The position numbers and the translations under genes were made by a program. 64,000 nucleotides of DNA from Leishmania infantum JPCM5 (Eukaryota > Euglenozoa > Kinetoplastea > Trypanosomatida > Trypanosomatidae): positions 248,001 through 312,000 of the forward strand of contig NC_009410.2 in assembly GCF_000002875.2 (NCBI RefSeq). Direction: 5' to 3'. Below the pieces are notes generated by a model, which saw only the letters and a list, made by a program, of their open reading frames with translations, ran no database searches and was not told the origin of the DNA. This document shows positions 42,369 through 52,357 of the stretch, piece after piece (position 1 is the stretch's first letter; every line of letters begins with the position of its first letter).

Positions 42369-44271
42369 ATAGATGTGGAGATATCCGCACACACACGCAC
42401 AGACAGAGAGAGAGAAAGCGAAAATGGAAAGAACAAGGAGGTGGCCTACAGGAGGAGATTTAAGGAGCACGTGCCGGATTCGGGTGAGCTTTCTTTCTAA
42501 TGCTGTTTGTTTGGTGTTCTCTTAATTTGTGTGTGTGTGTGTCGGTGTGCGCGACTACGAGACGAGAAGGGGCCGTGTGAGATAGATATAACGAAGACCA
42601 GGAGAAGCTTGGGACAGATCAAGTCAGGCACAAGGCAGAGTCGCAGGGGAAGAAAGACGAGAACAAAAAAAAACGAAGTGGTGAATCACGTGACCACACG
42701 CACGCACGCTCACAGAGAGACACACACGCAGCCACACTCGAATCAAACGCACAAGAATCGATGAAGCTGATTCTGGGTGCAGAAGAGGAAAAACGGAAAC
42801 AGAGAAAAGAGATGAAAATTGACCTCACCGCGTCACTCAGTCGCGCTTGTCTGAACGGCCCCGGCGTCGTAACAGAAACGCAACGGGAACAGAAGCGAGA
42901 AGACACACACGCACAAGCACACAGCGATGGAGGGAGGGGGCGCAGATCGCAAGAGAGAATGAGAACAACAACAGCCAAAGGCAACGCAAAACAACGCCAA
43001 AGCAAGGAGAGTCAGATTACCCCAACCAGCTAGGAGATCTCCGTGAATGTGGTGCGTTTGTGTGGGAGAGGGGGGAGAAGGGGGAGAGAAGTGCGTTGGA
43101 GACGTGGGCGAATGGCCAACAAGAGCAACTTCAAAAGCACCGCCGAAACAAAAAAGAGAGAACACAAGCGCCTGTGATAGTGTTGGCGTTAGAAAGAGAG
43201 ACGGGTATGGCGCACGCACGCGCGGAGACACACGGCTCGGAGACTCAGGGTATGTACAGGAGTGCAAATCGTACACACGAATACCCCCCCCACACACACA
43301 CACACACGCACAAAAAAAAAATGGATGCCTTCGCGGCTACACGGCATACAGCTACAAATCACAAAGGGAACACACAGGCAGGCGAGGAGGGAGGGGAGAG
43401 ACACACTCACGCACGCCCACGCCCAACAGAACAAAGGAGGTCTAGTCGAGGTATGGTTGATAGAGGCAAGAGAAGATCTCGCTCACGCAAGAGCACGCGC
43501 ACACACGTGCATACGAACAAAGGGCACGCGCACTGGTTTTTGCGTTTGTATGTGCGCGTATTCGAGTAGATGAAGACCAACACAACACAGGGAAGAGGGG
43601 AGGAAGGGAAGAGGTCGGCAAGAGAGAGAGGGGGAGCTCAGTTGCGAGTTTCGTAGCTTGGGCGTGAACCAAACAACGGAAGCAAGCGAAAGAGAAAACA
43701 ACAACAAAGAATAAACGCCGGGCAGAGGATGAAGAAGGAAGAGGGGAGGAAGTCTCGCGGAGTAGGAGGTAGAGGAGGAGGGAATACAGAGGCCTCCTCT
43801 TTCCTGTCTGTGTGTGTGTGTGTTCCTGTTTCTTTCTTGGTGTTTACTTTGTTGTTGCTCGGCGTCACCGTTGTCGGTGGTGTTATTCTCCTCCCTTCTG
43901 TGGTTGTGTAGGCGCACGGTAGCAGTAAGAGAAAAACTGCGAGGAGAACGGTAGCGGAAGGCGTAGTAATAGTAAATAGAGATGGGGAGATGTGCAGAGA
44001 AGATGCAGTGAGGAAGAGAAGCGTGAAGGAAGTCGGGGGAGCACAAACTCAGACACATGCACGCACACCAGCTACAGTTCAAACTTGTTCGGATGTTCCT
44101 TTGTGCTGGAGTGTGCAGGCAAGACTGTCGCAGGGCGTGCGTGTGAGGGTAGATAGGTATGTATGCGCAGATCCACCTGAGGGGAGCTGATGGCTTCGCG
44201 TTATTCGCCCTTCCATTTTTTTCCAACTTGACACTCGGGTGTCCGTCGTGCAGTGTATGCTTGTATGTATG

Positions 44272-44298
44272 CGCGTATATACATAGCATATATACGCG
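44272..44298. repeat. Perfect inverted repeat (hairpin)
   Basis: CGCGTATATA at 44272-44281 and its exact reverse complement TATATACGCG at 44289-44298, separated by the 7-base loop CATAGCA. It lies in the predicted 3' UTR of the mucolipin-like channel and would form a 10-bp stem in RNA. Confidence 0.85.
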
Positions 44299-45542
44299 TG
44301 TGTGTGCAGCAGCGAACACGGTGATGCGAAGGAAGGGGTGGAAAGGGCCTGGCAGAGCAACCCGCACGACGCGTCTTTCTCTGCATCTGGTGAAGTAGAG
44401 GATTAGAGGCCTCTTTTATTGCCTTTTATGCTTCCCTCTCTACGGGCTCTGCTGCTCTGCCGTTTTTTCCGTTCCTGTTGTGCATGGTGTTCGTGGGGAA
44501 CGCAGGTTCCCTCGTCTTCTCTTTTGATGTGGGAAGCGCGAATACGGCCTCTACTGTGGGAGCCGACCGAAGGACGGTGTGTGCGCGTGCAAGGGTACGA
44601 GTGACAGGAGAGATACGAGAGCGAAGAAGCCTTAGGCGCGTAAGGAGAAGTGTGTGCTGCCCTCTGGGATCAAGCCCGACCGCTACAAGCCGCTACAAGA
44701 AAAAGAAAAGGCAAAGAGAGCGCCGAACCCCTCCCTGTCACCTCTGCAGAAGCGGCGCAAGACAGCGAACGCAAGAGAGCTGATGAGTGGACGAGTAGGA
44801 AAAACTGTCTTCGTCACGACAGCAGTCACGTCTGGTCGCACACGTGCGCATAAGCGCTTTATGGTTGTGTTGCGCGTTCCCTTGGCTGGTTCGGGGGTAG
44901 CCAACGCCGAGAAAATACAACGGCATCGCGCCAGCCTATGAAAAGGACGGGTGGGTGGAGGAATACGGGAGTCTGTGCACAAGCGCCGCTTGCCACCGCC
45001 TCCCCTTCTATTACAGAGCGGGTGAAAGTCGTCGATGGCTTACTCGGATTCCGCTTCCAAGGCGCTCGCGCACCCCTACAAGTCGTAGGAACGCGGCTCA
45101 ACAGGAGAGAGAGTGCGCGAGCCCGGAGGCACAAAACAAAAAGACAGAGCGCCAGCAGTAGGCACGCGGCTGTCATCGACGTGAAACCCAAGGGAAAGAG
45201 CCTAACGGCTCCAGAGAACGAATGAGGGAAAGGGAGAAGGCGAGCGAGAGCGCCAAAGAGAGAGAGGACGCCAAGTCCACAGTAAGCACACACATATCTC
45301 GCACACCGTCCTCAACGGCACACAGTCACGCGGGCGAGGAGGGGCAAGGGAGGGCGAGACGGAAGCCCCGCACAGACATGAAGAAATCGATGCGCAAAGG
45401 AAAAAATGCGGGTTTGTATCATGCCCTACCTCAGACCCCTCGGCCCCGCGGCACAGTTGCTCTCACCCACCTGTTCCTCACAGCCACCACCCTCCTCCCT
45501 TCGGCTCCATTTTTCCCTGTGTTGTCAGGTCAGCACTGCAGC

Positions 45543-47315
45543 TCAGAGAGAGGCGCGCTCCAGTCGACTGAGCATCCGCTTCACATCAGCTGCGCGCAGC
45601 ACCTCACGCGGGCTAAATGGTGGCACTGCCTGCCGTCGCGCGTTGTTGCTGTTACCCGGTGAGTGTTCGTGACGTGAGTGTGACGACAAGGTGGCAGCGG
45701 TGGAGACGGCACTATCCGACGTCCGCTCATCTGGTCGGTTGCGCCGGTCATGCACGGCGACGCCCTCGTCGCCACTTATCTCCCCGTAGGCACCGATCCA
45801 GTCGTTGCTGCTGCTGGGTGGCTGCTGCTGAGCGACGGCGGCCGCCTCTGCAGCCGCTGTCATGGTGCTCGCGTACGACTTGAGTGCCTGACTGTAGGAG
45901 TCCTGGATGATGCTGTGGGCGATGCTGAGGATGTTGCACACAAACAGAGCCAGGAAGGTGAGGATAAACACTCGAACGAAAAGCATCTGCAGCCAGTTCG
46001 GAGATTGATCCATGCGAAGAAAGGTGCTGAGCAGATTGTCACCAAACATGGAGCACAAAAGCGTCACGACGGCGCTTGGGATGCTCTGGAAGTAGATGCC
46101 GCTCATCCCACCAAACACCGCGGTGCCGCACACGGCGTAGCCAATGAGCACTGGCAGTACCCCAACCACGAACACGGCGAGCTGTTGCAGTGATGTCGCG
46201 AGCCCGTCGATGAGGACATACCACGCAGGAAACAGCTTTAGCAGCACGACCACGCGAAAGCTGCTCAGCATGGCGGCAAAGGCAAGCAGCAGGGTGACTG
46301 CTTCCTCAAGCGAGTCACTGGTGCAGCGCTTGTGCTGCGCCAACAGGGCTACCGTGGCGAAGGAGAGGACGGCTGTGTTAGAAAGGTACCCTATCCAGCG
46401 CCAGCCGTTCTCCCCTACCTGTACAGTGCCAAGTGTCGGTGACTGTATCTGCGCCTTCCCCAGTCCCTCCTCCTCGCCGGGAAGAGTGTCGTAATGGTGG
46501 TGCCTGGCGTTCACCACCATCATCTCTTTCACCTGCACACGCAGCCGCACGCATATGTCTACGAGTGCGAGAAGCCCCACGGCCCAACACAGCAGCAGTG
46601 GCCCCTGCTCTAGCTGGCGCCGCGAGACAGACGACAAACGTACTGTCATCGTCACAGCGGCCTTGTGCCCCTCAAAGCCGTAGTTCACCGCAACATCCCA
46701 GGTGGAGGGGGTTGTGGCTGCCCTGTCGCCGGCCCACCGCCGCGAGCGGGCGAAGAGGGAAAAGACCAGACGCAGCAGCACCACGCGATCGAGCAAGTCA
46801 CCGATTGCCGAAACGCGGCATGGAATGAACGCTCCACCTGCCACAGGGTCTGCCTGCGGTGTGCAGGATTCGGTCGAGTTGTTCAGGAGCGCCGTGGTGT
46901 TCACAAACGGGCCCGTCGGGCTTTCCAGCGTGAGCGCGTAGGTCTTAGTTCCCAGTTGCGCGTAAGACGGTGCACCGTGGTAGCCCAGATGGTATTGCAG
47001 AAACAGTGTCGGCGGAGCGATCGCGTCGGAGTCGCGTGAACTCGAGTTCGTGTAGTGCATGAACAACCCTCGACTGCGTGTTGGCACGGCGTAGTAAGCC
47101 CGCACGATGCCCTCAAGGGTTCCAACGAATTCATCTATGGTCTCGATGCGGCGATGAAGGTACGAATGTGTGTGATCGTTGCTCGCGAAGAGATAGGAAG
47201 CGAGCGTGTAGCGCGCATCCGCGGCTTCCCTATTACGGATTGTCTGGTACTGAAACGCAAAGATGAGGAGCAAGGCCAAGATGGTCACGTTCACGAGGGA
47301 GTGAAGCAAGACCAT
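45543..47315 (-). CDS. Mucolipin (TRPML)-like cation channel
   Basis: 590 residues from the ATG at 47313-47315. A first membrane helix starts at once (about 2-22). A luminal loop of about 210 residues with N-glycosylation sites (NSS, NTT, NST) and paired Cys follows, then helices at about 238-258, 306-326, 337-361, 378-402 and 443-470. The pore region YFQSIPSAVVTLLCSMFGDN (408-427) sits between the last two. This TM1/large-loop/TM2-6 layout, the LLKLFPAWYVLIDGL stretch before helix 5 and the post-pore helix ending NILSIAHSIIQDSYSQA fit TRPML of acidic endolysosomes. The filter motif is MFGDN where mucolipins have NGDD. The C-terminal tail is disordered. TRPMLs normally have about 60 cytosolic residues before helix 1; here there are none, and the start may be misplaced or the sequence frameshifted. 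Confidence 0.85.
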   Translation of the reverse strand: MVLLHSLVNVTILALLLIFAFQYQTIRNREAADARYTLASYLFASNDHTHSYLHRRIETIDEFVGTLEGIVRAYYAVPTRSRGLFMHYTNSSSRDSDAIAPPTLFLQYHLGYHGAPSYAQLGTKTYALTLESPTGPFVNTTALLNNSTESCTPQADPVAGGAFIPCRVSAIGDLLDRVVLLRLVFSLFARSRRWAGDRAATTPSTWDVAVNYGFEGHKAAVTMTVRLSSVSRRQLEQGPLLLCWAVGLLALVDICVRLRVQVKEMMVVNARHHHYDTLPGEEEGLGKAQIQSPTLGTVQVGENGWRWIGYLSNTAVLSFATVALLAQHKRCTSDSLEEAVTLLLAFAAMLSSFRVVVLLKLFPAWYVLIDGLATSLQQLAVFVVGVLPVLIGYAVCGTAVFGGMSGIYFQSIPSAVVTLLCSMFGDNLLSTFLRMDQSPNWLQMLFVRVFILTFLALFVCNILSIAHSIIQDSYSQALKSYASTMTAAAEAAAVAQQQPPSSSNDWIGAYGEISGDEGVAVHDRRNRPDERTSDSAVSTAATLSSHSRHEHSPGNSNNARRQAVPPFSPREVLRAADVKRMLSRLERASL

Positions 47316-47413
47316 TGCCTCTGTCTTGGCTGTCCCTCCTTGCTCGCTGTCAAATATGATTCAGTGCGTGGGATGATCCCTGTGGATGGGTGTCTACCTC
47401 CTCCCTTTTCCAT
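47291..47413 (-). CDS. Overlapping upstream ORF (40 codons) or displaced N-terminus of the channel
   Basis: From the ATG at 47411-47413 a frame of 40 codons (MEKGGGRHPSTGIIPRTESY...) crosses the channel's ATG in another frame and stops at 47291-47293. Its first 32 residues are hydrophilic and basic, as expected for the cytosolic tail missing from the channel. Just before it, ATG-TAG forms a start-stop pair at about 47416-47421. So either these are two upstream ORFs that dampen translation, or one base is wrong or missing near 47,316 and this is the true N-terminus. Confidence 0.35.
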   Translation of the reverse strand: MEKGGGRHPSTGIIPRTESYLTASKEGQPRQRQWSCFTPS

Positions 47414-48074
47414 CTACATCTCCGAGCGGCAAGGCTCCTGTTGCTCTTGCTCGTTGCAAGAGACCAAAGAGGCAGCTAGTAGGCCACGATGACCGTGCGC
47501 GCGTCCGTCGGCACTATAAGAAAGGACAGAAAGTATGAGTGAAGAGGAGCGAGAAGCTGTGCAAGCCCATTTGAAGAAGGCGATTGATCCACAACTGCGC
47601 TGCGCTCTCCTCATGGCAGCCACCACTAAACTGAACTCAAGGGACCGGCAAGCCTCCTCCCCTAACAACAGCACATAGGGGAGGGGGTGGCGGGTGGAGA
47701 ACGGCCAGTATTTCATGCCTTTGCGTGCTTCAGTACTTTTTGTTTTGTGCTGCGTCGGCGCTGTGGTGATCGACTTAGTACTTCTCTGTTAAGGGGGTGC
47801 GGCGAAGTCCGTAAGAACAAAAAAAGGACCTGCCGACCCATCCCACAAAGACACAAAAAAAAAAACGAATACAAGAACAGCTGACGGGGGGAAAGAGACG
47901 CATACCTCCAGAGCGTATGTGCGCGAGTCCGTTTTGGTCGGAAATCAAGAAGCAGCAGCCCATTGAAAGAAGATGGAGACGGCGCCGATGCGCCACTGTG
48001 CAGATGTTCTGCCGAGCGAGAAAAGAGCTACTGAAAGAAAAAAAAAACAGAAAAGGGAGGGCGAAAGTCGTGAC
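47316..48074. other. Intergenic region between channel gene and glucosidase II beta gene
   Basis: 0.76 kb: leader of the channel gene to about 47,515, then the 3' UTR of the glucosidase II beta gene, with A runs at about 47,820-47,825, 47,857-47,867 and 48,038-48,050. No independent gene. Confidence 0.65.
47514..47565 (-). promoter_or_regulatory. Predicted trans-splice acceptor of the channel gene
   Basis: The minus strand reads CTTCTCGCTCCTCTTCACTC, then TTTCTGTCCTTTCTTATAG; AG at 47514-47515. The resulting leader of about 198 nt contains the start-stop pair and the 40-codon upstream ORF. Confidence 0.6.
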
Positions 48075-49577
48075 TCAATCGTCACACATCGCCGGCGTCT
48101 CAAAAACCATGCGGTAGTTGCACATGGAAGGCTCCTCCACCGTCATCAGCTTGTTCTCCGGGCCACATACAAGATGCACCTCGACGTTGCGCACCACGCC
48201 GTTCCAGCATCTCAACCCGTTGTCGTAGATCATCTGGGACAAATCGTGTGCGTCTTTAGCCCACACAGAGTATGTGTTTTCTGCAAACGACTTCCACGAG
48301 CCCAGAAGACTCCCACCCGTCGTCATCCCGATATTGCGCTGGTACACTTTGTCAAACATGATAACCGCGTAAGTGTACTCTTGGAAATCAATCGTGAACT
48401 CTTCCCTCTCGAGTGTGCGAAGCAGATCTTCCGTGGTGATCGTCGCAGAAGATAGCAGCTTCTTTGCCGCCTCCATCGCCCTCTCCACTTCCTCCAATCG
48501 ACTCTTCTTCCTCTCGAGAGACTCACTAGCCTCTCGCACCTCGTCCAAGATCGCGAAGTTTTGCAGCTTTTCGGGCTTCTTGCCAACACCCACTTCACCG
48601 CTGTGGTCGCATACATACATACATGTTAACTCAGGGTGACCACATGAAAAGCGGTATGCGATGGTACCATTGCGCATCTCCGTTCCTTCACCCTCGGCCT
48701 CACGCTCGGCACCTTCTTCATCCTCTTCACGCTCGTCCTTCTCATCATTCGTCTTGCACTCACAATACCCTGAGCTATCTCGATCGATGACGTTGGAGCA
48801 CGACTTGTCCCTGTGACTTTCGCGCGGACCAGTGCCAATACAGCCGCCTGTTTGGCACCATCGGATGCAAGATGTCGCGTCATCACTGAATTCGCTCCCG
48901 TAATGACCAGCCTCCGATTCATTCTGTTCCATTTCCAGCTCAGTCCATCGTGCTTCCTGCTCCTTCTCGGCAGCCGCCTTCCTCGCCTCAAGTGCCGGTA
49001 GATCCGCTACTATCTGGGCGTACTCCGTCTCCAGCTCAGCCAGGGATTTCGCCGCTTCTTCCCGGCGCCGCAGTGCGGCGGAGTGCATCACTGCCTTGCT
49101 CACTGCAGCCTTTCTGCTCCGCTCCTGCTCGGCCTCTCGCTGCCGCACAAGCTCTCTAGCCACCTCTGCGCATCGATTCGGGCATAAGGTGGGCGATTCG
49201 GCCTCGTCGGAGCCGTCACAGCAGTCACAGATTCCGTCGTTTACGTGATTGTGAAGAAACTCTTGTGAAACATGCTCTTCAGCTGTACACTGGAACTTCC
49301 AATCCTGTGGAAACAGCGTGAGAGCGCTGCCGCGAAGTGCAGTGCATGCTGCTGTGCCTGGCTCATCACTGCCATCAGCGCAGTCGCATATGTCATTGTT
49401 TACAGAACTAAAGGGGATGGTGGCCGAGCCATCTAGGCAACGGAAAACCCCTGCGTTTTTCGCTGCATCGAAGTATGCAGTGTACCGACTCTGCACACCA
49501 AGAATGCGGCCATGCACTGGAGTGAGAACACTGCAGAAAAGAGCGACAGCGAATAGAGCCCACCGAATAGTTGTCAT
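48075..49577 (-). CDS. Glucosidase II beta subunit (PRKCSH-like)
   Basis: 500 residues from the ATG at 49575-49577. A signal peptide is clear (MTTIRWALFAVALFCSVLTP, cut near VHG). Two LDL-receptor-A-like cysteine modules with calcium motifs follow: ICDCADGSDEPG and ICDCCDGSDEAE. Then a charged coiled coil (about 145-225), an acidic stretch (EREEDEEGAEREAEGEGTE), a second coiled coil, and a C-terminal MRH domain: GGSLLGSWKSF, CWNGVVRNVEVHLVCG, VEEPSMCNYRMVFETPAMC. The MRH Arg, Glu and Tyr that contact mannose are visible. The subunit holds the alpha catalytic chain in the ER and presents N-glycans for glucose trimming in the calreticulin cycle. The protein ends MCDD; the HDEL-type retention signal of animal and yeast versions is missing, so retention may rely on the alpha chain or another route. 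Confidence 0.95.
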   Translation of the reverse strand: MTTIRWALFAVALFCSVLTPVHGRILGVQSRYTAYFDAAKNAGVFRCLDGSATIPFSSVNNDICDCADGSDEPGTAACTALRGSALTLFPQDWKFQCTAEEHVSQEFLHNHVNDGICDCCDGSDEAESPTLCPNRCAEVARELVRQREAEQERSRKAAVSKAVMHSAALRRREEAAKSLAELETEYAQIVADLPALEARKAAAEKEQEARWTELEMEQNESEAGHYGSEFSDDATSCIRWCQTGGCIGTGPRESHRDKSCSNVIDRDSSGYCECKTNDEKDEREEDEEGAEREAEGEGTEMRNGTIAYRFSCGHPELTCMYVCDHSGEVGVGKKPEKLQNFAILDEVREASESLERKKSRLEEVERAMEAAKKLLSSATITTEDLLRTLEREEFTIDFQEYTYAVIMFDKVYQRNIGMTTGGSLLGSWKSFAENTYSVWAKDAHDLSQMIYDNGLRCWNGVVRNVEVHLVCGPENKLMTVEEPSMCNYRMVFETPAMCDD

Positions 49578-50917
49578 GATGAGTGCCGCAATAAAAGTAA
49601 AGTGAGAATTCACGGATTCAAACAACCAGCTTGCAATTCCTAATAGTAATTATAAATTGCTTCACACGTGTAGGTTTGCCCCCGCATGAAGGCAGCGCGA
49701 TAAGCAGAGAGAAGAAAAAGAGAAAGGAGAATGGTAAAGGAAGGCACCTGCTGCACTAGGACACTGGAAAAAGACTGCTCGCAACCATTTGAAGCAGCGG
49801 CCAAGCTGAGGATAGAACACTAATACCCCACTAGCTCACATACAATGGTGCTAAGACAGCTATCCTAGTTTTCGTAGTGGACTGAGACACGCCGGTACGC
49901 GCGGGCGTCAACCCATTCAGGATTTTTGCTTCTTGTATGCGACCAAATACAATGAGTGAAATGAAGTAATTGGAAGAAAGTAGCACAGCACGGAAATAGA
50001 CCCTGAGTTTCTTTGAACCTCACCCAGAGAACACGCAGTCTTCGTTACCGCAACAGCAATTCAGCATCTTTCATCTTGTGCCACAGACGCCACAAGATGA
50101 GGGGAAGAAGAATCATACTTTTCCACGCTTTCGAGCTCGCCTGTGAGCGATGAGCACCACAAAGAAGAACAGAAAAAGCACGAGCTATTCTGCAGCAGGG
50201 AAAAGAGCGTCGTTGGTAATGAGGCGACGAAAAGTGGTCCAAAGCTGCTGGAGTCAGCCAGCATAATGGAGAAATAATAAAAAACGTCAGGCGGCTCCGC
50301 ACTCGTAAAAACTACATCATGGTGACGGAGAACAAGAATGTCTTGGAAAAGTGGCGAGAAGACGATCGCGAGCAAATTATGACAGCAAGAGGGAAGTCGT
50401 CAAGCTTGGTCGTGGGGCGGTGAAGAGTAGCGACGCAGCAGTGTGGCACGCTTTCTAGAAGTGCTCACTAAATAGGAGTGCCCAGCAGCGCAAATAGGTA
50501 TAGGACATCAGAAAATCGAGGGAGACACTGGTGTGGGTATCTACTGCGCACCATACAACACTCGCAACGTCGTGAAAAAAAAAGAGTGGGCAAAGGTCAG
50601 CACAACTTTCTGAAAAGCACGATAACGAAAAGCAACGAAAAGGCAAAGAGGGAATAAAGCACAACACGAAGAGGTATCAATCAAGTCTTTCCTCCGAGAG
50701 GTGTCGAAGAACTCTACAATTTGATCTGAGTGAGACAAAAAAAAGAAAAAGATATCCTCGCCCTCGGCGTCCGTAGAAAAAAAGACGTTCTCTTTGCTGC
50801 CTCTTTAGTGCTCGTGTGTACTTACCACATACCCCATTTTCGTAGCGTTGTGAAAGAAGACGATAGTATGAAAGCACGAAAGAAAAGATAGAGTTACAAC
50901 GAGAAAGGGCACAAGCA
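49578..50917. other. Intergenic region between glucosidase II beta and CCCH genes
   Basis: 1.3 kb, visibly richer in A+T than the spacers further left and almost free of CA/GT microsatellites. It carries several A runs (50,575-50,582, 50,736-50,750, 50,776-50,783). Short minus frames (50045-50302, 50061-50375) have hydrophobic stretches but no recognisable motif and were not called. Confidence 0.6.
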
Positions 50918-52150
50918 CTAAGTGCGTGTCTCGCTATTGAACGATGACTGGCTGCTATTGAACGCGTAATTATCCAACTCAGCCAGCAGCGGCGTCATCC
51001 GCTCCGAGGTCGAGAGCGGTGTTCCTGTGACCTTCGTATCTTGAAGCGTGCGCAAGAGGGATTCGTCAGCCTCCACCTGAGGAATTCCAGACTGGCGCAC
51101 GTAGTCTCGAACAGTATTTCTCCATAGCTCAGCTGTCGGGGATAATACGGAGAGCGGCGATGCCAAGGACAACGCTGGAGGGGCTTCAGGGGCGCTCTTG
51201 ACTTTTTCCACCGCGCTAACGACATGCTCGGCTTCCTCATCCAGCTCCAGTGCCACCTGTTGTGCGTTGTGCAGGTCGATGGGTTTTGTCGCAGGCGGCA
51301 CTCGGCGATCTTGCGGGTGAATACCCTTGCAATGCTCATCTACACAGTTCAAGTTTTGGCAAGAATACGCGTTGGTGCGAAAGGCCTGCTCGAGGCGCCC
51401 GTCAGTGTAAAGAGTCTTGAAAAACGGAATCCAATTGTTGTGACACCGAACTGTTACCTTGTTACCGTACCGGGCAAAAAAAATCGAGTCCTTCACGCGC
51501 TTGACTACTTCCGCGCGAGGCCTCTCCTCCGCCATCATAATCTCGGCGAGCTTCTGAAGAAAGTTGATGCGGTGTCGTACGGGCCCCGCCTCGTGCAAGT
51601 GGAGCTGATTGCATGAGAATTCTTGATAGCATTTGTGGTCGGCTAAGTGCAGGTTGCAAAATGCTCCCTTCGGATCGCGAGGAATCTTTCGTTGAGAAGG
51701 AGCCTGTGGACCGCGAATTCCGCTCTGGTAGTCCAAGAATGCAAGAAGACGCTCAGTAATAATACGGTTGTCGGGGGAAGCGACTAAATTCAGCTGCGAC
51801 GCAATGAAGTCACGCGCAGCCTGGGCATACTTTGCTCCATCGGTATCAATGTGGTTCTCCTGCTGCTCCAAATACACTTTTTGGACTGTATCATATGTCT
51901 TGAGCCACATAGTGGCTGAACTGCCCGAACCGCTTTGCGAAAACAGGTGAAGAACTGTCACAAGCAGCCCGACAGTAGGCTCAAAAATGTCGGCCACCTT
52001 AGCCGCACCATAGGAAATGACGTTTCCCAGGATAGGCACACCACTTTCGTCGACACGCGTCAAGTACGACCTAAAGTCAAGCCCCATGTCGAGAACTTGA
52101 AGGGTTTCCGGTATAGCTAACGTGAGCTGAGGCCGCTTTTGATGAGACAT
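50918..52150 (-). CDS. CCCH zinc-finger protein, probable RNA-binding regulator
   Basis: 410 residues from the ATG at 52148-52150 (MSHQKRPQLTLAIPETLQVL); the open frame continues upstream without a clear start. The best landmark is a CCCH finger, C165-x8-C174-x5-C180-x3-H184, in AFCNLHLADHKCYQEFSCNQ. A second CCCH-like unit, C264-x4-C269-x4-C274-x3-H278, lies in SCQNLNCVDEHCKGIH. The first 150 residues look globular and helical (DTVQKVYLEQQE, YAQAARDFIASQLNLV). The C-terminal 120 residues are Ser/Pro/Glu-rich. Trypanosomatids control genes after transcription, and CCCH proteins binding 3' UTRs are a main regulator class; a role here is inferred from that. It is the first secure gene of the minus-strand unit after the strand switch. 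Confidence 0.88.
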   Translation of the reverse strand: MSHQKRPQLTLAIPETLQVLDMGLDFRSYLTRVDESGVPILGNVISYGAAKVADIFEPTVGLLVTVLHLFSQSGSGSSATMWLKTYDTVQKVYLEQQENHIDTDGAKYAQAARDFIASQLNLVASPDNRIITERLLAFLDYQSGIRGPQAPSQRKIPRDPKGAFCNLHLADHKCYQEFSCNQLHLHEAGPVRHRINFLQKLAEIMMAEERPRAEVVKRVKDSIFFARYGNKVTVRCHNNWIPFFKTLYTDGRLEQAFRTNAYSCQNLNCVDEHCKGIHPQDRRVPPATKPIDLHNAQQVALELDEEAEHVVSAVEKVKSAPEAPPALSLASPLSVLSPTAELWRNTVRDYVRQSGIPQVEADESLLRTLQDTKVTGTPLSTSERMTPLLAELDNYAFNSSQSSFNSETRT

Positions 52151-52357
52151 TGCGCACTTGACCTCCCGCACCAAAAAGCTCAAGGAAAAAAGATGTGACA
52201 ATAAAGCAAAGGCTTCAATGCTGAGGGAGAAGTACACCACGATGCCACGTAGCGCGCAAACTTATAGAGAATGCAAATCACGGTGAGTAATAGTGAAGCA
52301 TAGAAGGCAGTTAGAATGAGAAAGCGGTCAGTCAAGTGAGTAGCAGAGTTGCCTAGA

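Larger units (their letters stand above)
41185..45542. other. Very long intergenic region between SRPK-like kinase and mucolipin-like channel
   Basis: 4.4 kb without an accepted gene, the longest spacer in the window. It must hold the kinase leader and the channel's 3' UTR. Features: A-rich runs at 41,700-41,715, an AT islet at 41952-41977, (GCAT)n at about 42350-42368, CA runs at 42,700-42,735 and 43,293-43,310, a C/CA/A compound tract at 43,283-43,320, and a perfect 10-bp inverted repeat at 44272-44298. Long frames (42847-43569 plus, 43483-44367 minus) are low-complexity, rich in Arg-Thr-His or Ser-Pro-Leu. A non-coding or short-peptide gene cannot be excluded by reading alone. Confidence 0.6.

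Noticed and set aside
42847..43569. Plus-strand frame of 240 codons
   Set aside because: Arg/Thr/His/Glu-rich repeat translation (HTRTSTQ, THTHTHKKK) in a purine/CA-rich spacer; no protein-like features.
43483..44367. Minus-strand frame of 294 codons in the long spacer
   Set aside because: Head lacks ATG; composition (Thr-His, Ser-Pro-Leu runs) follows microsatellites and pyrimidine tracts; no domain.
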